Of a stretch of DNA of 64,000 nt, positions 34,299-42,404 are shown one piece after another (the first letter of the stretch is position 1; each line of letters begins with the position of its first letter). The notes below the pieces were generated by a model that worked only from the letters and a program-made list of their open reading frames with translations, did no database searches and was not told the origin of the DNA. Position numbers and translations under genes: made by a program. This DNA is from JAUCQB01 sp964586235 (GTDB lineage: Bacteria > Planctomycetota > Phycisphaerae > UBA1845 > PWPN01): positions 14,691 through 78,690 of the forward strand of contig CAZPIO010000019.1 in NCBI GenBank assembly GCA_964586235.1, in the 5' to 3' direction.

Positions 34299-34905
34299 GA
34301 AGATGGAGATGATGTTGAGTGTCGCAAGCCTGCTGACGGCGGAGGATCTGGAGATGCTGCGGGCAGGGGCGGCGGGAGCCGCGATGGCGGTTGCCGAGGA
34401 TGGAACTGATGAGCCGATGAGGCTGGAACAGGAGGCCGCGACGGTTGCGGATAGTCTGGATAACGCAGACGACCATGACGGCGATGCCGCGCTGCCCGTA
34501 GCCTCAGGTAGCCCGTCACCGACCATGCAGACGGCGACAAGGACTCGCTCGCGATCTCCCCAGGCTTCGATGAACCGCGGCGAGTACGAACGGCAACGGA
34601 CCCGTGAGTCGAAGATCTCGACTTCCTGCGTCGGCCACGAGCGTGAGAAGCACGACTGGTGGGCTGTCGGCACTGAGCTAATCGGCCAGATCGGCTCGGA
34701 AACCTTCACCGCCATGGTGGTTGAGAACGCCCAGGTAAAGAGCGGCCGCAGCCTGCTGATCACCTCCGGTCCGGCCAGCGGCAAGGTCTGCCTCACACCC
34801 ACGCGTACGGCCATCGAGGCCACAGAAAGCTACCGCCAGGCCAACAACCTGGGACGAGGTGGTGGAGTCACGAACGGTTGGGACTTTTGGAAGCCCAGGA
34901 CGTGA
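34288..34905 (+). CDS. Protein with C-terminal RAMA/DUF4357-like domain
   Basis: 205 residues from an ATG inside the end of the CobT-like gene (GAAAGGA upstream). The first 100 residues are low in structure (Ala/Asp/Thr-rich, acidic then basic). The last 85 residues read IGSETFTAMVVENAQVKSGR, then CLTPTRTAIEAT, then VTNGWDFWK, resembling the RAMA/DUF4357 pattern (A-x-V ... S/TPSxAA ... NGWxFW) found attached to methylases and on DNA-binding proteins of mobile elements. I infer nucleic-acid binding. The overlap suggests co-translation with the CobT-like protein. Confidence 0.6.
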   Translation: MLDKKMEMMLSVASLLTAEDLEMLRAGAAGAAMAVAEDGTDEPMRLEQEAATVADSLDNADDHDGDAALPVASGSPSPTMQTATRTRSRSPQASMNRGEYERQRTRESKISTSCVGHEREKHDWWAVGTELIGQIGSETFTAMVVENAQVKSGRSLLITSGPASGKVCLTPTRTAIEATESYRQANNLGRGGGVTNGWDFWKPRT

Positions 34906-34993
34906 ATGCCCCTCTCCTTCTTCCCTTCTTTCTTCGCGCCCGAAAGGGCGCATCCCCCCACAACATAGCGGGAGCTCTGTTCTACGCAAACAG

Positions 34994-35860
34994 CTACCTC
35001 GCCCGTTCCTGCCCCTTATCCACCCCCGCCAACCCGAACCTTCCCACCTCACAGCACCACAGGTAGATGCAGGCCAGCACCCGCTGGGGCGTCCAGCCGG
35101 GAAGGGCATGCGACACCTGGACGGCGCCGCTTTTCAGATGGCTCCGCAAGGCCTCACGGTCCTTCATGGCCGAGCCTGTCGGGACCATCGACCATGCCGT
35201 CAGAACGCGCTTCAAGTAGTCGTCGATGATCGGCTCCGGCCGGTCGAGCCAGAAGAGCGAGATCATGCTCGCCGACTGCGGACCGACGCCCGACAGCGAC
35301 AGCAGCGACTGGTACACCTGGTCATCGGTCATCTTCGCCATTGGCGTCTGCCGAATGTGACGGACGAGGGTTGTCACCGTCTGGTACTTCCTGGCCCACA
35401 TGCTGCCCGAAGTCGGGTAGCCGAGGAACGCTTCGTGGGGCACGGTCTCCGCGGCGGCCAGGCCTTTCTCTGTCCACGGCGACTTGACCACGGGATTCTC
35501 GTCGGCGCGATTGCGGTAGTACCGCAGGCTCGCGGCGGCGGCGATGGCCCGCGGCGTCCGGTGATCACCTTCCATTTTGATCGCCTTCATCATCGTGTTG
35601 CAGCCGCCCCGCTGCGTTTTCGCCCAACGGATCAGTTCGTCCAGGTCAGGCTGATCTTGCCCGTCGCCCCTCAGGTCCGGCATGCATGCCAGCCGCAGCC
35701 GGGCCAGTGCGTATGTGGCGATTTCCCGGGTGCACCGCTGGATGAGAATCGCCTCCATGCCACGGTCAACGCCGGACTGATTCAATTCCCACTGGCTGTT
35801 CTGCAGTCTGGGTATCGCCTGCAGACGTTTGAAGAATGCTTGGACGTCGAAGTTGATCAT
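34994..35860 (-). CDS. HhH-GPD-like (DNA glycosylase fold) protein without FeS cluster
   Basis: 288 residues, ATG at 35860 with GGAGGAGAGG upstream. Residues about 190-235 (YQSLLSLSGVGPQSASMISL followed by FWLDRPEPIIDDYLKRVL) form a helix-hairpin-helix (LSGVGPQSA) with the trailing Asp-containing segment (IIDDYLKRV) that carries the catalytic Asp in endonuclease III/MutY-type glycosylases. The C-terminal Cys residues are not spaced as a 4Fe-4S loop. It may be a base-excision or HhH DNA-binding enzyme, and a specialised role in the element is possible. It is the last of a minus-strand set (38386 down to 34994). Confidence 0.65.
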   Translation of the reverse strand: MINFDVQAFFKRLQAIPRLQNSQWELNQSGVDRGMEAILIQRCTREIATYALARLRLACMPDLRGDGQDQPDLDELIRWAKTQRGGCNTMMKAIKMEGDHRTPRAIAAAASLRYYRNRADENPVVKSPWTEKGLAAAETVPHEAFLGYPTSGSMWARKYQTVTTLVRHIRQTPMAKMTDDQVYQSLLSLSGVGPQSASMISLFWLDRPEPIIDDYLKRVLTAWSMVPTGSAMKDREALRSHLKSGAVQVSHALPGWTPQRVLACIYLWCCEVGRFGLAGVDKGQERAR

Positions 35861-35962
35861 GAGTCACCTCTCCTCCGCTTGTCTTCGTCCTGTTTCTCCG
35901 TTCCACGTTCCAACCCAACACAGTAGCCGCCGACAACCACCCACATCCCCCATCACACGTTT

Positions 35963-36574
35963 TCAGACCCACTCCGGTTCGATTCCGTTGTCCGACAAGA
36001 ACGTCTCCATCGCGCGTTCCATTGTCTTTTCGCGGTATGCCAGATATGCGTCTCGAGCATCATCGTCGGCAATCTCAAGCCAGCCGCCGATGGATCCATG
36101 GTACCTCGCCGCCGCATCCGACCGCTTCTTCTCGCCGTCCGTCCAGTTCGACGCGAGGAACTCCCGCAGCGTGTCGTGATGCCAAGTGTGGTCCGGCACG
36201 GGGATTCCGATGAACCGCTTCGGATCGGATTTGACAAGTTTTCGCAGATCTCTGTTCCGTTTCGCCGGTACGCCCCAGTAGCCTTTCGCGTCTCCATCAT
36301 CATCGCAAACACGGAGAATATCGCCGGTATCCCTATCCACAAACGATTCGTACTGCGGCTCGTCGAAGTCGCGATCCCGCATGAACTCACTCCTGAGTAT
36401 GCCGTCGTTGATCTGCAGTCGCCGTCTTGCCTGGTTCTTTTCCGTCCTTTCGATAGCCGCAGCCTTATTATCCACTTCATTTCCAGCCGATGATTGTACC
36501 TTCTCGCCCACCGCCTCCTCGGCAGTCTTGGCTTCTCCCCTACCTTTGGCCTTACGTCTGCTCTTGCTGTTCAT
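35963..36574 (-). CDS. Unknown protein, weakly UPF0158-like
   Basis: 203 residues. The N-terminal 50 residues are Lys/Arg/Glu-rich and probably disordered. The remainder (RDLRKLVKSDPKRFIGIPVP, REFLASNWT, AYREKTMERAMETFLSDNGI) has the order of short motifs seen in UPF0158 proteins (a P-x-RFI-x-IP segment and a C-terminal helix ending in an -IEPEW-like turn), but the match is weak. An alternative, overlapping minus-strand frame (35953-36480) is rejected as a shadow. Function unknown. Confidence 0.5.
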   Translation of the reverse strand: MNSKSRRKAKGRGEAKTAEEAVGEKVQSSAGNEVDNKAAAIERTEKNQARRRLQINDGILRSEFMRDRDFDEPQYESFVDRDTGDILRVCDDDGDAKGYWGVPAKRNRDLRKLVKSDPKRFIGIPVPDHTWHHDTLREFLASNWTDGEKKRSDAAARYHGSIGGWLEIADDDARDAYLAYREKTMERAMETFLSDNGIEPEWV

Positions 36575-36629
36575 GATTTTGCCCCTTTTCGTTCGCCCAC
36601 CAGTAAGCCTTCATTCGGCCTTGCTCGCT

Positions 36630-37328
36630 TCAAGTGGCATCCGGACCGAGCCGTTCCACGAGCGATGCTGTCTTCGCCGCAGCGCGTCCCTCGTAGTACT
36701 GAATCTGCCTCCTGTACTTCTTCATTTTCGTCGCCGCCAACTTGGCCTTACCCTGCCACTTCTTGTACATTGTGCGGGCGCTTACCAGTTTGGGTCTGGG
36801 ATCGGCTCTTCGTGCACGGAGTTTTTCAATACGTGCCTTGCGTCGATCACGATCCGTCCTCATGGCCCGCTTGATCTTGGCTCGCAAGCAGGGCCACTCA
36901 ACACGGAAAGCGGCAACGGTTTCTTGGGCGATCCGATTGCATCGGAACTCCATCGCTGCCTTGTCGGTCCTCATACCCTTCCTGAAGTGATCAGGATGCC
37001 CTCCCATGGCATGGTGAGTTTCGTGGGCTATCAAACCCACCAGCAATTCCAGTCGCGACTGGTAGAGCTCCTCTGTTGCCCACTTGAATCGGTGGTCTGT
37101 CCGTGTCATCGGCCAGCTGCCGCTTGCAGGCTGAAAACGGCGGTTCAAATACACGGCCTGCCGATATCGATTGCCGGTGCCGTGATACCAATCTGTCCGA
37201 TCGGTTGATCTGAAGGTCAGCTCGTATGGCCGATCCTTCTCGATGCCCGCACGACTGGCGACCCATTGAGCAAGCACCTTCAGAGCGGGCGTCGGCCACT
37301 GACTGCGATTGATGATCTGAATAGACAT
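36630..37328 (-). CDS. Putative zinc metalloprotease-like protein (HExxH)
   Basis: 232 residues, ATG at 37328 with AGGAGG upstream. The core has LVGLIAHETHHAMGG with H102-E103-x-x-H106, a zincin signature, in a SprT/minigluzincin-like position after a beta-rich region (RPYELTFRSTDRT, GTGNRYRQAVYLNRRF). The C-terminal 90 residues are very basic and helical (many Arg/Lys), which suggests DNA or RNA binding. A soluble DNA-associated protease is plausible, since SprT-type enzymes act on DNA-protein crosslinks; this is inference. A possible 24-codon leader frame overlaps its start (TGATG). Confidence 0.65.
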   Translation of the reverse strand: MSIQIINRSQWPTPALKVLAQWVASRAGIEKDRPYELTFRSTDRTDWYHGTGNRYRQAVYLNRRFQPASGSWPMTRTDHRFKWATEELYQSRLELLVGLIAHETHHAMGGHPDHFRKGMRTDKAAMEFRCNRIAQETVAAFRVEWPCLRAKIKRAMRTDRDRRKARIEKLRARRADPRPKLVSARTMYKKWQGKAKLAATKMKKYRRQIQYYEGRAAAKTASLVERLGPDAT

Positions 37329-37402
37329 CAGACAGCCTCCTGTTTTCTCAAGACTATTGGCATCTGTTCACGCTTCCGTTTCTTGCGGACTGGTTTTCCC
37401 AT
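37328..37402 (-). CDS. Possible 24-codon leader ORF overlapping the HExxH gene start
   Basis: On the minus strand an ATG at 37402 opens a 24-codon frame encoding a very basic peptide (start MGKPVRKKRKREQ). Its TGA overlaps the ATG of the HExxH gene as TGATG, and the AGGAGG of that gene lies within it. This is a textbook termination-reinitiation geometry, but I see no strong ribosome-binding site for the peptide itself, so it may be fortuitous. Confidence 0.25.
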   Translation of the reverse strand: MGKPVRKKRKREQMPIVLRKQEAV

Positions 37403-37522
37403 CTTCACAAGTCGCAACTCAGCGACAGCGGTCCCCCTTTCTCCGGAACGGGCCGCTTCCGGCCGTTGATCCTCGGTGGCCCGCTACCAACGCCAGCAAC
37501 GGGGCCACCGTAATACCTGTGT

Positions 37523-38386
37523 TCAACATGTTTCCCGGGAAACCCGCTCACAGGCGCCATCAATCGATATCCGGCTCCCGGGCCGCCGTTCTACAGAGAA
37601 CGTCATTTCCACGCCTCCCTGCAATTTCGCGTTGCGTACCCCCGTATCCCATCCTGTATGGCCCTGTAGGACGAACATGGTCTTGGTAATGCCGACCACG
37701 CAGATCGACCGGACCCCGAACACAAGCCGACTCCAACTGCACACCGTCAATTCTTGCCCACAACCCCGTTCGCCGAGGCCGAGGGAAGACAGCACGGGAC
37801 TGCCCCAGACCGTGTAGGTGCCCGCATTCGCAAATGCATGGTTCACGCGACATCCCTGCAACATCGCACCATCACCTAAATCCCATTTCGGCCAATTGTT
37901 CGCAGCCTTATCGGGCGCCGGCAACGCAAGCCCCTGGCGTGTAGCTTTGACTGATGCCTGCTGACCACGAGTTGACGCACTCGGCGAGACGCTCATCGAC
38001 GGAGTTGAAACCAAGTTAGCCGTCTGCGTGTCATTACTGTTGGATTCATCATCGTTGGCCGAGAGCTTGAGCGTGCAAGTTCCATAGCTGTCGAGTGTTA
38101 CTGTCGTTGCAGCGTGTGGTTCATGGGTGAAGATGCCATCCCCCGTTAGCACCGGAGCCGTGAAGCTCACCAACGGCTGATCGTAGCTGCTCAGCTCCAC
38201 GGTCGTTCCGACGATCTGCTGCCACGTGTAGACCAGTTTCCCGGTGCTGGAACTCAGCCAACCGTCAAGCCAGCACTTGATGCCTTTTTCGATTCGTTGG
38301 ACATTGTCCGCGTCCGCGACCACGTCGAATGCGCCCGCTGGATCGATCGGGCCACCGGGATGGTAGCCACGGATCTGCCCATTCAT
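37523..38386 (-). CDS. PKD/Ig-like repeat protein without signal peptide
   Basis: 287 residues, ATG at 38386 with GGAG upstream. It contains a PKD/K319-type beta-sandwich segment (KLVYTWQQIVGTTVELSSYD ... SFTAP) and a second PKD-like piece (WDLGDGAMLQGCRVNHAF, NAGTYTV). PKD domains are normally extracellular, yet there is no signal peptide, TM anchor or sorting motif. It may be a fragment of a larger planctomycete surface protein or a secreted protein that uses another route. The last 90 residues do not look like a domain. Confidence 0.45.
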   Translation of the reverse strand: MNGQIRGYHPGGPIDPAGAFDVVADADNVQRIEKGIKCWLDGWLSSSTGKLVYTWQQIVGTTVELSSYDQPLVSFTAPVLTGDGIFTHEPHAATTVTLDSYGTCTLKLSANDDESNSNDTQTANLVSTPSMSVSPSASTRGQQASVKATRQGLALPAPDKAANNWPKWDLGDGAMLQGCRVNHAFANAGTYTVWGSPVLSSLGLGERGCGQELTVCSWSRLVFGVRSICVVGITKTMFVLQGHTGWDTGVRNAKLQGGVEMTFSVERRPGSRISIDGACERVSRETC

Positions 38387-38482
38387 TCCACTTCTCCGAG
38401 ATCAACACTTGACGCCTGGGCACCGAGCCCGGCACTTCGGTAGGCCGGTCTCGGGAATGAAGACTGGTTGGAGGTATGAACC

Positions 38483-39487
38483 ATGAACGCAATCGCGAAA
38501 CGCCCAGGGAACGACTTGGGTACTGACCACATGTGTGGCACCGGGGGCGGTGGGGGTGATAGTGAAGCCGAGCCCTCTCCTCGCGCCCGGCTGGCCGTCT
38601 CGATCAGGGATAGCCTACAGCGCCTGGCCGGCGTACTCGATGAGCAGCAGGCTTCGGATGAGTTCCGCCGCTGGCTGGACATGATGGCCCGTTTCCATAA
38701 GTACAGTTGGGGCAATTGTTTGTTGATTGCGACGGCCATGCCGGATGCGACGCTTGTTGCCGGGTTCACAACCTGGAAAAAGCTCGGTCGGTCGGTCCGC
38801 AAGGGCGAGAAGGCGATCCGCATCTTCGCGCCGTGCCCGGTGCGGCGCCGCCGCCCGGAGATGGCTGCTGAGGTGGGGGACAAGGATGAGGAAGTGCCAG
38901 CCGTCTACTTCAAGGTGGCGTGTGTGTTCGACGTGTCGCAGACCGAGGGGACCGAGCTGTCCGAGTTCGACGTTCCGGAGGTCCGGGCGGACGCGGGACA
39001 CATGCTGCGGGCCGCCGACCAGGTGGCCGCCGGCCGGGGGATCACTGTGAAGTACTCATCGCTGGGCCAGGGGCATTACGGAGTCAGCCGTGGCGGCACG
39101 GTCGAGATCGATCCGTCCCACTCGACGGGCCAACAGGTGAAAACACTTTTCCATGAGGTCGCTCATGAACGCCTCCATCAAGCGCCCGACGGCAAGCGTA
39201 GCCCGGATATCACCCGCAGCGCTGCCGAGCTTGAGGCCGAGGCTGTCGCCTATGTCGTGTGCCGGCATTTCGGTCTCGACGTCGAGCTTCGTGCCGGCCG
39301 GTACATCACCATGTGGGGCGGCGACAGCAAGGCCTTGGCGGGCAGCCTGTCGCGCATCAGCGAGGCGGCGAAGGGACTGATTGAGGAGATGGAGGCGGTC
39401 ATCACTAGCGATGATAGGCGACTCATTACCGAATCGCGCGTTGCTGCCGGACTGCCCTGCGGGAAAGGGATCCGCCAAGCGGCGTGA
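38483..39487 (+). CDS. ardC: ArdC-type antirestriction/ssDNA-binding metalloprotease-like protein
   Basis: 334 residues. An N-terminal ssDNA-binding-type domain includes FRRWLDMMARFHKYSWGNCL and GFTTWKKLGRSVRKGEKAIR (residues 61-112), the classic ArdC/DUF1738 start. The C-terminal zincin domain has TLFHEVAHERLHQ with H224-E225-x-x-H228. ArdC proteins are carried by conjugative elements and protect incoming ssDNA from restriction. The Gly-rich N-terminus before residue 35 is probably disordered. It supports the view that 16-45 kb is mobile-element DNA. Confidence 0.8.
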   Translation: MNAIAKRPGNDLGTDHMCGTGGGGGDSEAEPSPRARLAVSIRDSLQRLAGVLDEQQASDEFRRWLDMMARFHKYSWGNCLLIATAMPDATLVAGFTTWKKLGRSVRKGEKAIRIFAPCPVRRRRPEMAAEVGDKDEEVPAVYFKVACVFDVSQTEGTELSEFDVPEVRADAGHMLRAADQVAAGRGITVKYSSLGQGHYGVSRGGTVEIDPSHSTGQQVKTLFHEVAHERLHQAPDGKRSPDITRSAAELEAEAVAYVVCRHFGLDVELRAGRYITMWGGDSKALAGSLSRISEAAKGLIEEMEAVITSDDRRLITESRVAAGLPCGKGIRQAA

Positions 39488-39551
39488 GCAACGGGCACAA
39501 ACCCTTGTGCTGCAAACGCAGCATCCAAACTCCGGTGAAGTCCATATTCTC

Positions 39552-40478
39552 TCAGCCAACTCCGCCTTCAACCAGCCGATCGGCCATGGAGATGATCAGT
39601 TCGCGATGAGCAAGCTTGTTCCGCCAGTCTAGTGGAATACCGTCGTCGCCGTAGTACGCCCCGGCGAGCTGCCCGTAGACCGCGCCGGTGGTATCGGCAT
39701 CGTCGCCCAGGTTCACCGCCAGCAGGCAGCCTTCGCGAAACGAACTGCTCCGGTCGAATGCCCAGAGAGCCGCCTCCAGCGACCGAGTCACATGGCCGGT
39801 GCCTTTGATCAACGGCGGTTCTCGGTCACGAAACGATCCCGCGGCCACCTCATCGATCTCCGGACAGAGCGGGTGCCCTTCCCAGTAACCCGGCACGGGG
39901 CAGTATCTCGGCGAGGTCAGCAGCTCCTTGGTTGCCCCTTGAACGGCCCCGACGATGAGAGCGGCCAGGTAACGGCAGGCATCGACGCACGGCCGGGCAC
40001 CATGCGTGGTCCGTGAGCTCTCCCCAGCCCGCTCAATCGCCTCGACCGGGTTGTTCGCGAAGAACAGCGGCACCGGGGCCAACCGCATGATGGACCCGTT
40101 CCCGGCGGACCTCTCGTTCTCTGAGCCGCAATAGGGTTGACCCGTTTGCTCGAAGCGACGTAGCGCTGAGCTGGTTGTGGTGCCGATATCGAAGCACTCA
40201 CCGGTGCTGCTCAAGTGCCCATCCCGCCACCATCGCACGTAACGCCGCAACCGGTCGACCGGGTCAAAGCCGCGGCACTCGATCAGGCTCTCGGCCAGGC
40301 ACAAGGCCATGGAGGTGTCGTCCGTCCACTGGCCGGGTTTCAAACAGAACGGCCCGCCGCCGACCATGTCGTCAATCGGTTCGAAATCGCCCGGCCGGTT
40401 GAACTCCAGTGTGGTGCCCACGGCATCACCGGTGGCAAGCCCAAGCAGGCTGCCGCGGATGCGACTGATACGATCCAC
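39552..40478 (-). CDS. ADP-ribosylglycohydrolase (DraG/ARH family)
   Basis: 308 residues. All expected metal- and ligand-binding motifs are present: SLLGLATGDAVGTTLEF at the N-terminus, GQWTDDTSMALCLAES, GNGSIMRLAP, and the C-terminal NLGDDADTTGAVYGQLAGAYYG, whose Asp residues bind two Mg ions. The enzyme removes ADP-ribose from proteins or small molecules. It lies 12 bp downstream of a dual-specificity phosphatase gene on the same strand, so both are probably one transcript. Defence toxins often use ADP-ribosylation; an immunity or signalling role is an inference. Confidence 0.9.
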   Translation of the reverse strand: MDRISRIRGSLLGLATGDAVGTTLEFNRPGDFEPIDDMVGGGPFCLKPGQWTDDTSMALCLAESLIECRGFDPVDRLRRYVRWWRDGHLSSTGECFDIGTTTSSALRRFEQTGQPYCGSENERSAGNGSIMRLAPVPLFFANNPVEAIERAGESSRTTHGARPCVDACRYLAALIVGAVQGATKELLTSPRYCPVPGYWEGHPLCPEIDEVAAGSFRDREPPLIKGTGHVTRSLEAALWAFDRSSSFREGCLLAVNLGDDADTTGAVYGQLAGAYYGDDGIPLDWRNKLAHRELIISMADRLVEGGVG

Positions 40479-40490
40479 AGGAACACCTCC

Positions 40491-41045
40491 TTACTGGTCG
40501 GTTTCGTGACCGAGGCTCGCCCAATTGAGCACGAAGCTCCGTTGTTGCTGCGTCTGCGGAGAGGGTTGTGCGTGGAGGTACGGGTCGTGTGAGCGTAGCT
40601 CCGTGAGCCGCTCGATGGCTTCGGCTCCTGACAGACCGTGTCTGACCAGCCAGCAACCAATCACGGTTCCGGTCCGGCCATGACCGCCCCAGCAATGGAC
40701 GTACACGGGCATCTTCGCGGCGATTGTCGCGTCGATGGCGTCAAGAGTGGCCCGCATTTCCGTCGTGGTGGGTATGCTGCAATCGGGAATCGGGTATCGA
40801 AAACAGCGGACGAAGACTCCTCTTTCAGCGGCCATCTGGACAAGAAGATGTTCATAAGGCACGAATGGTTTTTCATCGAGGTTGGTCTCATCGGCCTCCA
40901 TCAGGTTGACCACGCAGCGGATTCCAGTGGCCAGCAGGGCTTCAATCTTGCGCCGTTGTTCCGATGGATCGAGATCACCGGGATAGCATCCGGCCAGCAG
41001 GACCGGAGGCTCAACCCACCAGGATTTGGCGAACGGCGGCCACAT
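40491..41045 (-). CDS. Dual-specificity protein phosphatase
   Basis: 184 residues with the cysteine phosphatase signature VHCWGGHGRTGTVIG (C118, R124; HCx5RT) and a general-acid region (PIPDCSIPTTTEM). The family removes phosphate from proteins or from phosphoinositide/nucleotide substrates. It is immediately upstream of the ADP-ribosylglycohydrolase gene, which suggests that the two erase different modifications of a common target, or together process an ADP-ribose phosphate. The latter idea is inference. Confidence 0.85.
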   Translation of the reverse strand: MWPPFAKSWWVEPPVLLAGCYPGDLDPSEQRRKIEALLATGIRCVVNLMEADETNLDEKPFVPYEHLLVQMAAERGVFVRCFRYPIPDCSIPTTTEMRATLDAIDATIAAKMPVYVHCWGGHGRTGTVIGCWLVRHGLSGAEAIERLTELRSHDPYLHAQPSPQTQQQRSFVLNWASLGHETDQ

Positions 41046-41212
41046 CGCGGACCACTCCCGTACAACGATTCAAGCCGGGTGCACTCCGGCCCAAGGGGCA
41101 TGATAACGCCTGTCTGCCCCGTGGAAACCCTGTCTCCATGAATTGGCAGCCCCCCTTGCGCCCGCGCCCCCTCCGCGCTATGCTGGCTGGGTGGTGACAA
41201 GGGAGGTGTCTG

Positions 41213-41503
41213 ATGACGACGCTGTTGAGAAAGCTGCTCATTCTGGCGGTGGTCGGAGCGGTGCTGGTTCTGGCGAGCATTTACGAGGTGGTGCGGTGGC
41301 TGACACACCTGGGTGTGCCTGAGATGGCGGGTCGGGTGTCGGAGCGTTACCTCACTGGCACCACGATCGCGGTCGTGCTGGCTCTGGTTTTTCTGCTGAG
41401 ATCAGATCGACCGGTTCGGCGTCGGTATGACGAACCAGAAGAGCCGCCATGCTGGCGGTGCGGGCCGGGGCCTCGGCGGTACCACAACTGGTGGAGGAGG
41501 TAA
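41213..41503 (+). CDS. Two-TM small membrane protein (paralogue of the protein at 21482)
   Basis: 96 residues, ATG at 41213 with GGGAGG upstream. It has two hydrophobic segments (LLILAVVGAVLVLASIYEVV and TGTTIAVVLALVFLLR) linked by a charged loop, followed by a basic/aromatic tail with CWRCG. The second TM segment, YLTGTTIAVVLALVFLLRSD, matches FLTGTTLAVLVIVLVLLRDD in the protein at 21482-21688. The two genes are about 20 kb apart and differ elsewhere, so they are old paralogues within the accessory region. Function unknown. Confidence 0.6.
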   Translation: MTTLLRKLLILAVVGAVLVLASIYEVVRWLTHLGVPEMAGRVSERYLTGTTIAVVLALVFLLRSDRPVRRRYDEPEEPPCWRCGPGPRRYHNWWRR

Positions 41504-41534
41504 TGAGAGTGATGGTCAGAGCTGAGCAGTTGCC

Positions 41535-41810
41535 TCACTCCAGATCCGGCAACTGTTCGCGCGGAAGCAGGATTCCGATAGAGCGTGATTGCCCTGGTAT
41601 GCGAGCGATCAGACCTCGCCGTTCAAGCGTCATGATCGATTGATGGGCGGACGGCGGGGAGATTTCGAAGTATGCCGCGATGTCGGCCTCGGCCGGCGGG
41701 TACTTGTGGATCTTGGTGTAGTAGTAGATGAACGCGAGCATCTGGCCCTGCCGGGCGGTGTAGGAGGGCTCGTCGGTTTTGAGGTCACGACGGTCGCCGG
41801 TTTTCTTCAT
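41535..41810 (-). CDS. LexA-type N-terminal winged-helix DNA-binding protein
   Basis: 91 residues. The segment TARQGQMLAFIYYYTKIHKY followed by PPAEADIAAYFEISPPSAHQ and SIMTLERRGLIARIPGQSRS is the LexA/MarR-type winged helix (LTxRQ...L..I..Y....G.PPS..eia..f...s...v..hL..Le.kG.I.R). There is no peptidase domain, so it cannot self-cleave like LexA. It is divergent from the GIY-YIG gene across 67 bp and probably regulates that divergent region. Confidence 0.75.
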   Translation of the reverse strand: MKKTGDRRDLKTDEPSYTARQGQMLAFIYYYTKIHKYPPAEADIAAYFEISPPSAHQSIMTLERRGLIARIPGQSRSIGILLPREQLPDLE

Positions 41811-41877
41811 GGTGCAGGCATTCTATCATGTCCGTGGCCAGCTCTCATCAGTCATCGGTGCGCTGGAGCGGAAGATC

Positions 41878-42291
41878 ATGAAGATGATTCCCGGTTTGTA
41901 TCAGCTCCGAATCCGCCTGAGACGGCCGCGAACCATCCGTGTCGGAGCCCTGGGCGGGCATACTCTGCCTGCCGGCTGGTACGTCTACACCGGCTCGGCC
42001 AGGAACGGACTGGCTCAGCGGGTCAGCAGGCATCTGCGACACGTCAAGCGAAAGCACTGGCACATCGACTACCTGCTGGCGGTGACGGATGAGGTGGAAG
42101 CGTTCATCTTGTTAGGCGAGCAGTTGACTGAGTGCCAGTTGCACGCGCGGTTGCAGGGTGGCCGGATCTTGATTCCCGGGTTCGGGGCGTCAGACTGCCG
42201 TTATGAATCACACTTGGCGTGGTTCAATAGACAGCCGGAAATCGCGCTCACATCGTGGCATCAATTCGTCCGGGATTGTCTTCCGCATTGA
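41878..42291 (+). CDS. GIY-YIG-type DUF123 nuclease-like protein
   Basis: 137 residues from the ATG at 41878. The DUF123 pattern is complete: IPGLYQLRIRLRRPRTIRVG, LPAGWYVYTGSARNGLAQRV, SRHLRHVKRKHWHIDYLLA, and IPGFGASDCRYESHLAWF. Related domains are found fused to endonuclease III in some archaea and stand alone in bacteria; the fold is GIY-YIG-like. It probably acts in DNA repair or as a small nuclease. The LexA-like regulator is divergently transcribed next to it. Confidence 0.8.
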   Translation: MKMIPGLYQLRIRLRRPRTIRVGALGGHTLPAGWYVYTGSARNGLAQRVSRHLRHVKRKHWHIDYLLAVTDEVEAFILLGEQLTECQLHARLQGGRILIPGFGASDCRYESHLAWFNRQPEIALTSWHQFVRDCLPH

Positions 42292-42404
42292 AAAGAATGA
42301 TACGCAGCCCTTCCTGCCAAGCTTGTCCGTCTTCACCGCTAGAGTCTCAAGCGAATGCCGCAGATTCCCGCTGCGTTGTCCGAACCCGCCTTGACGAGAT
42401 TCTA

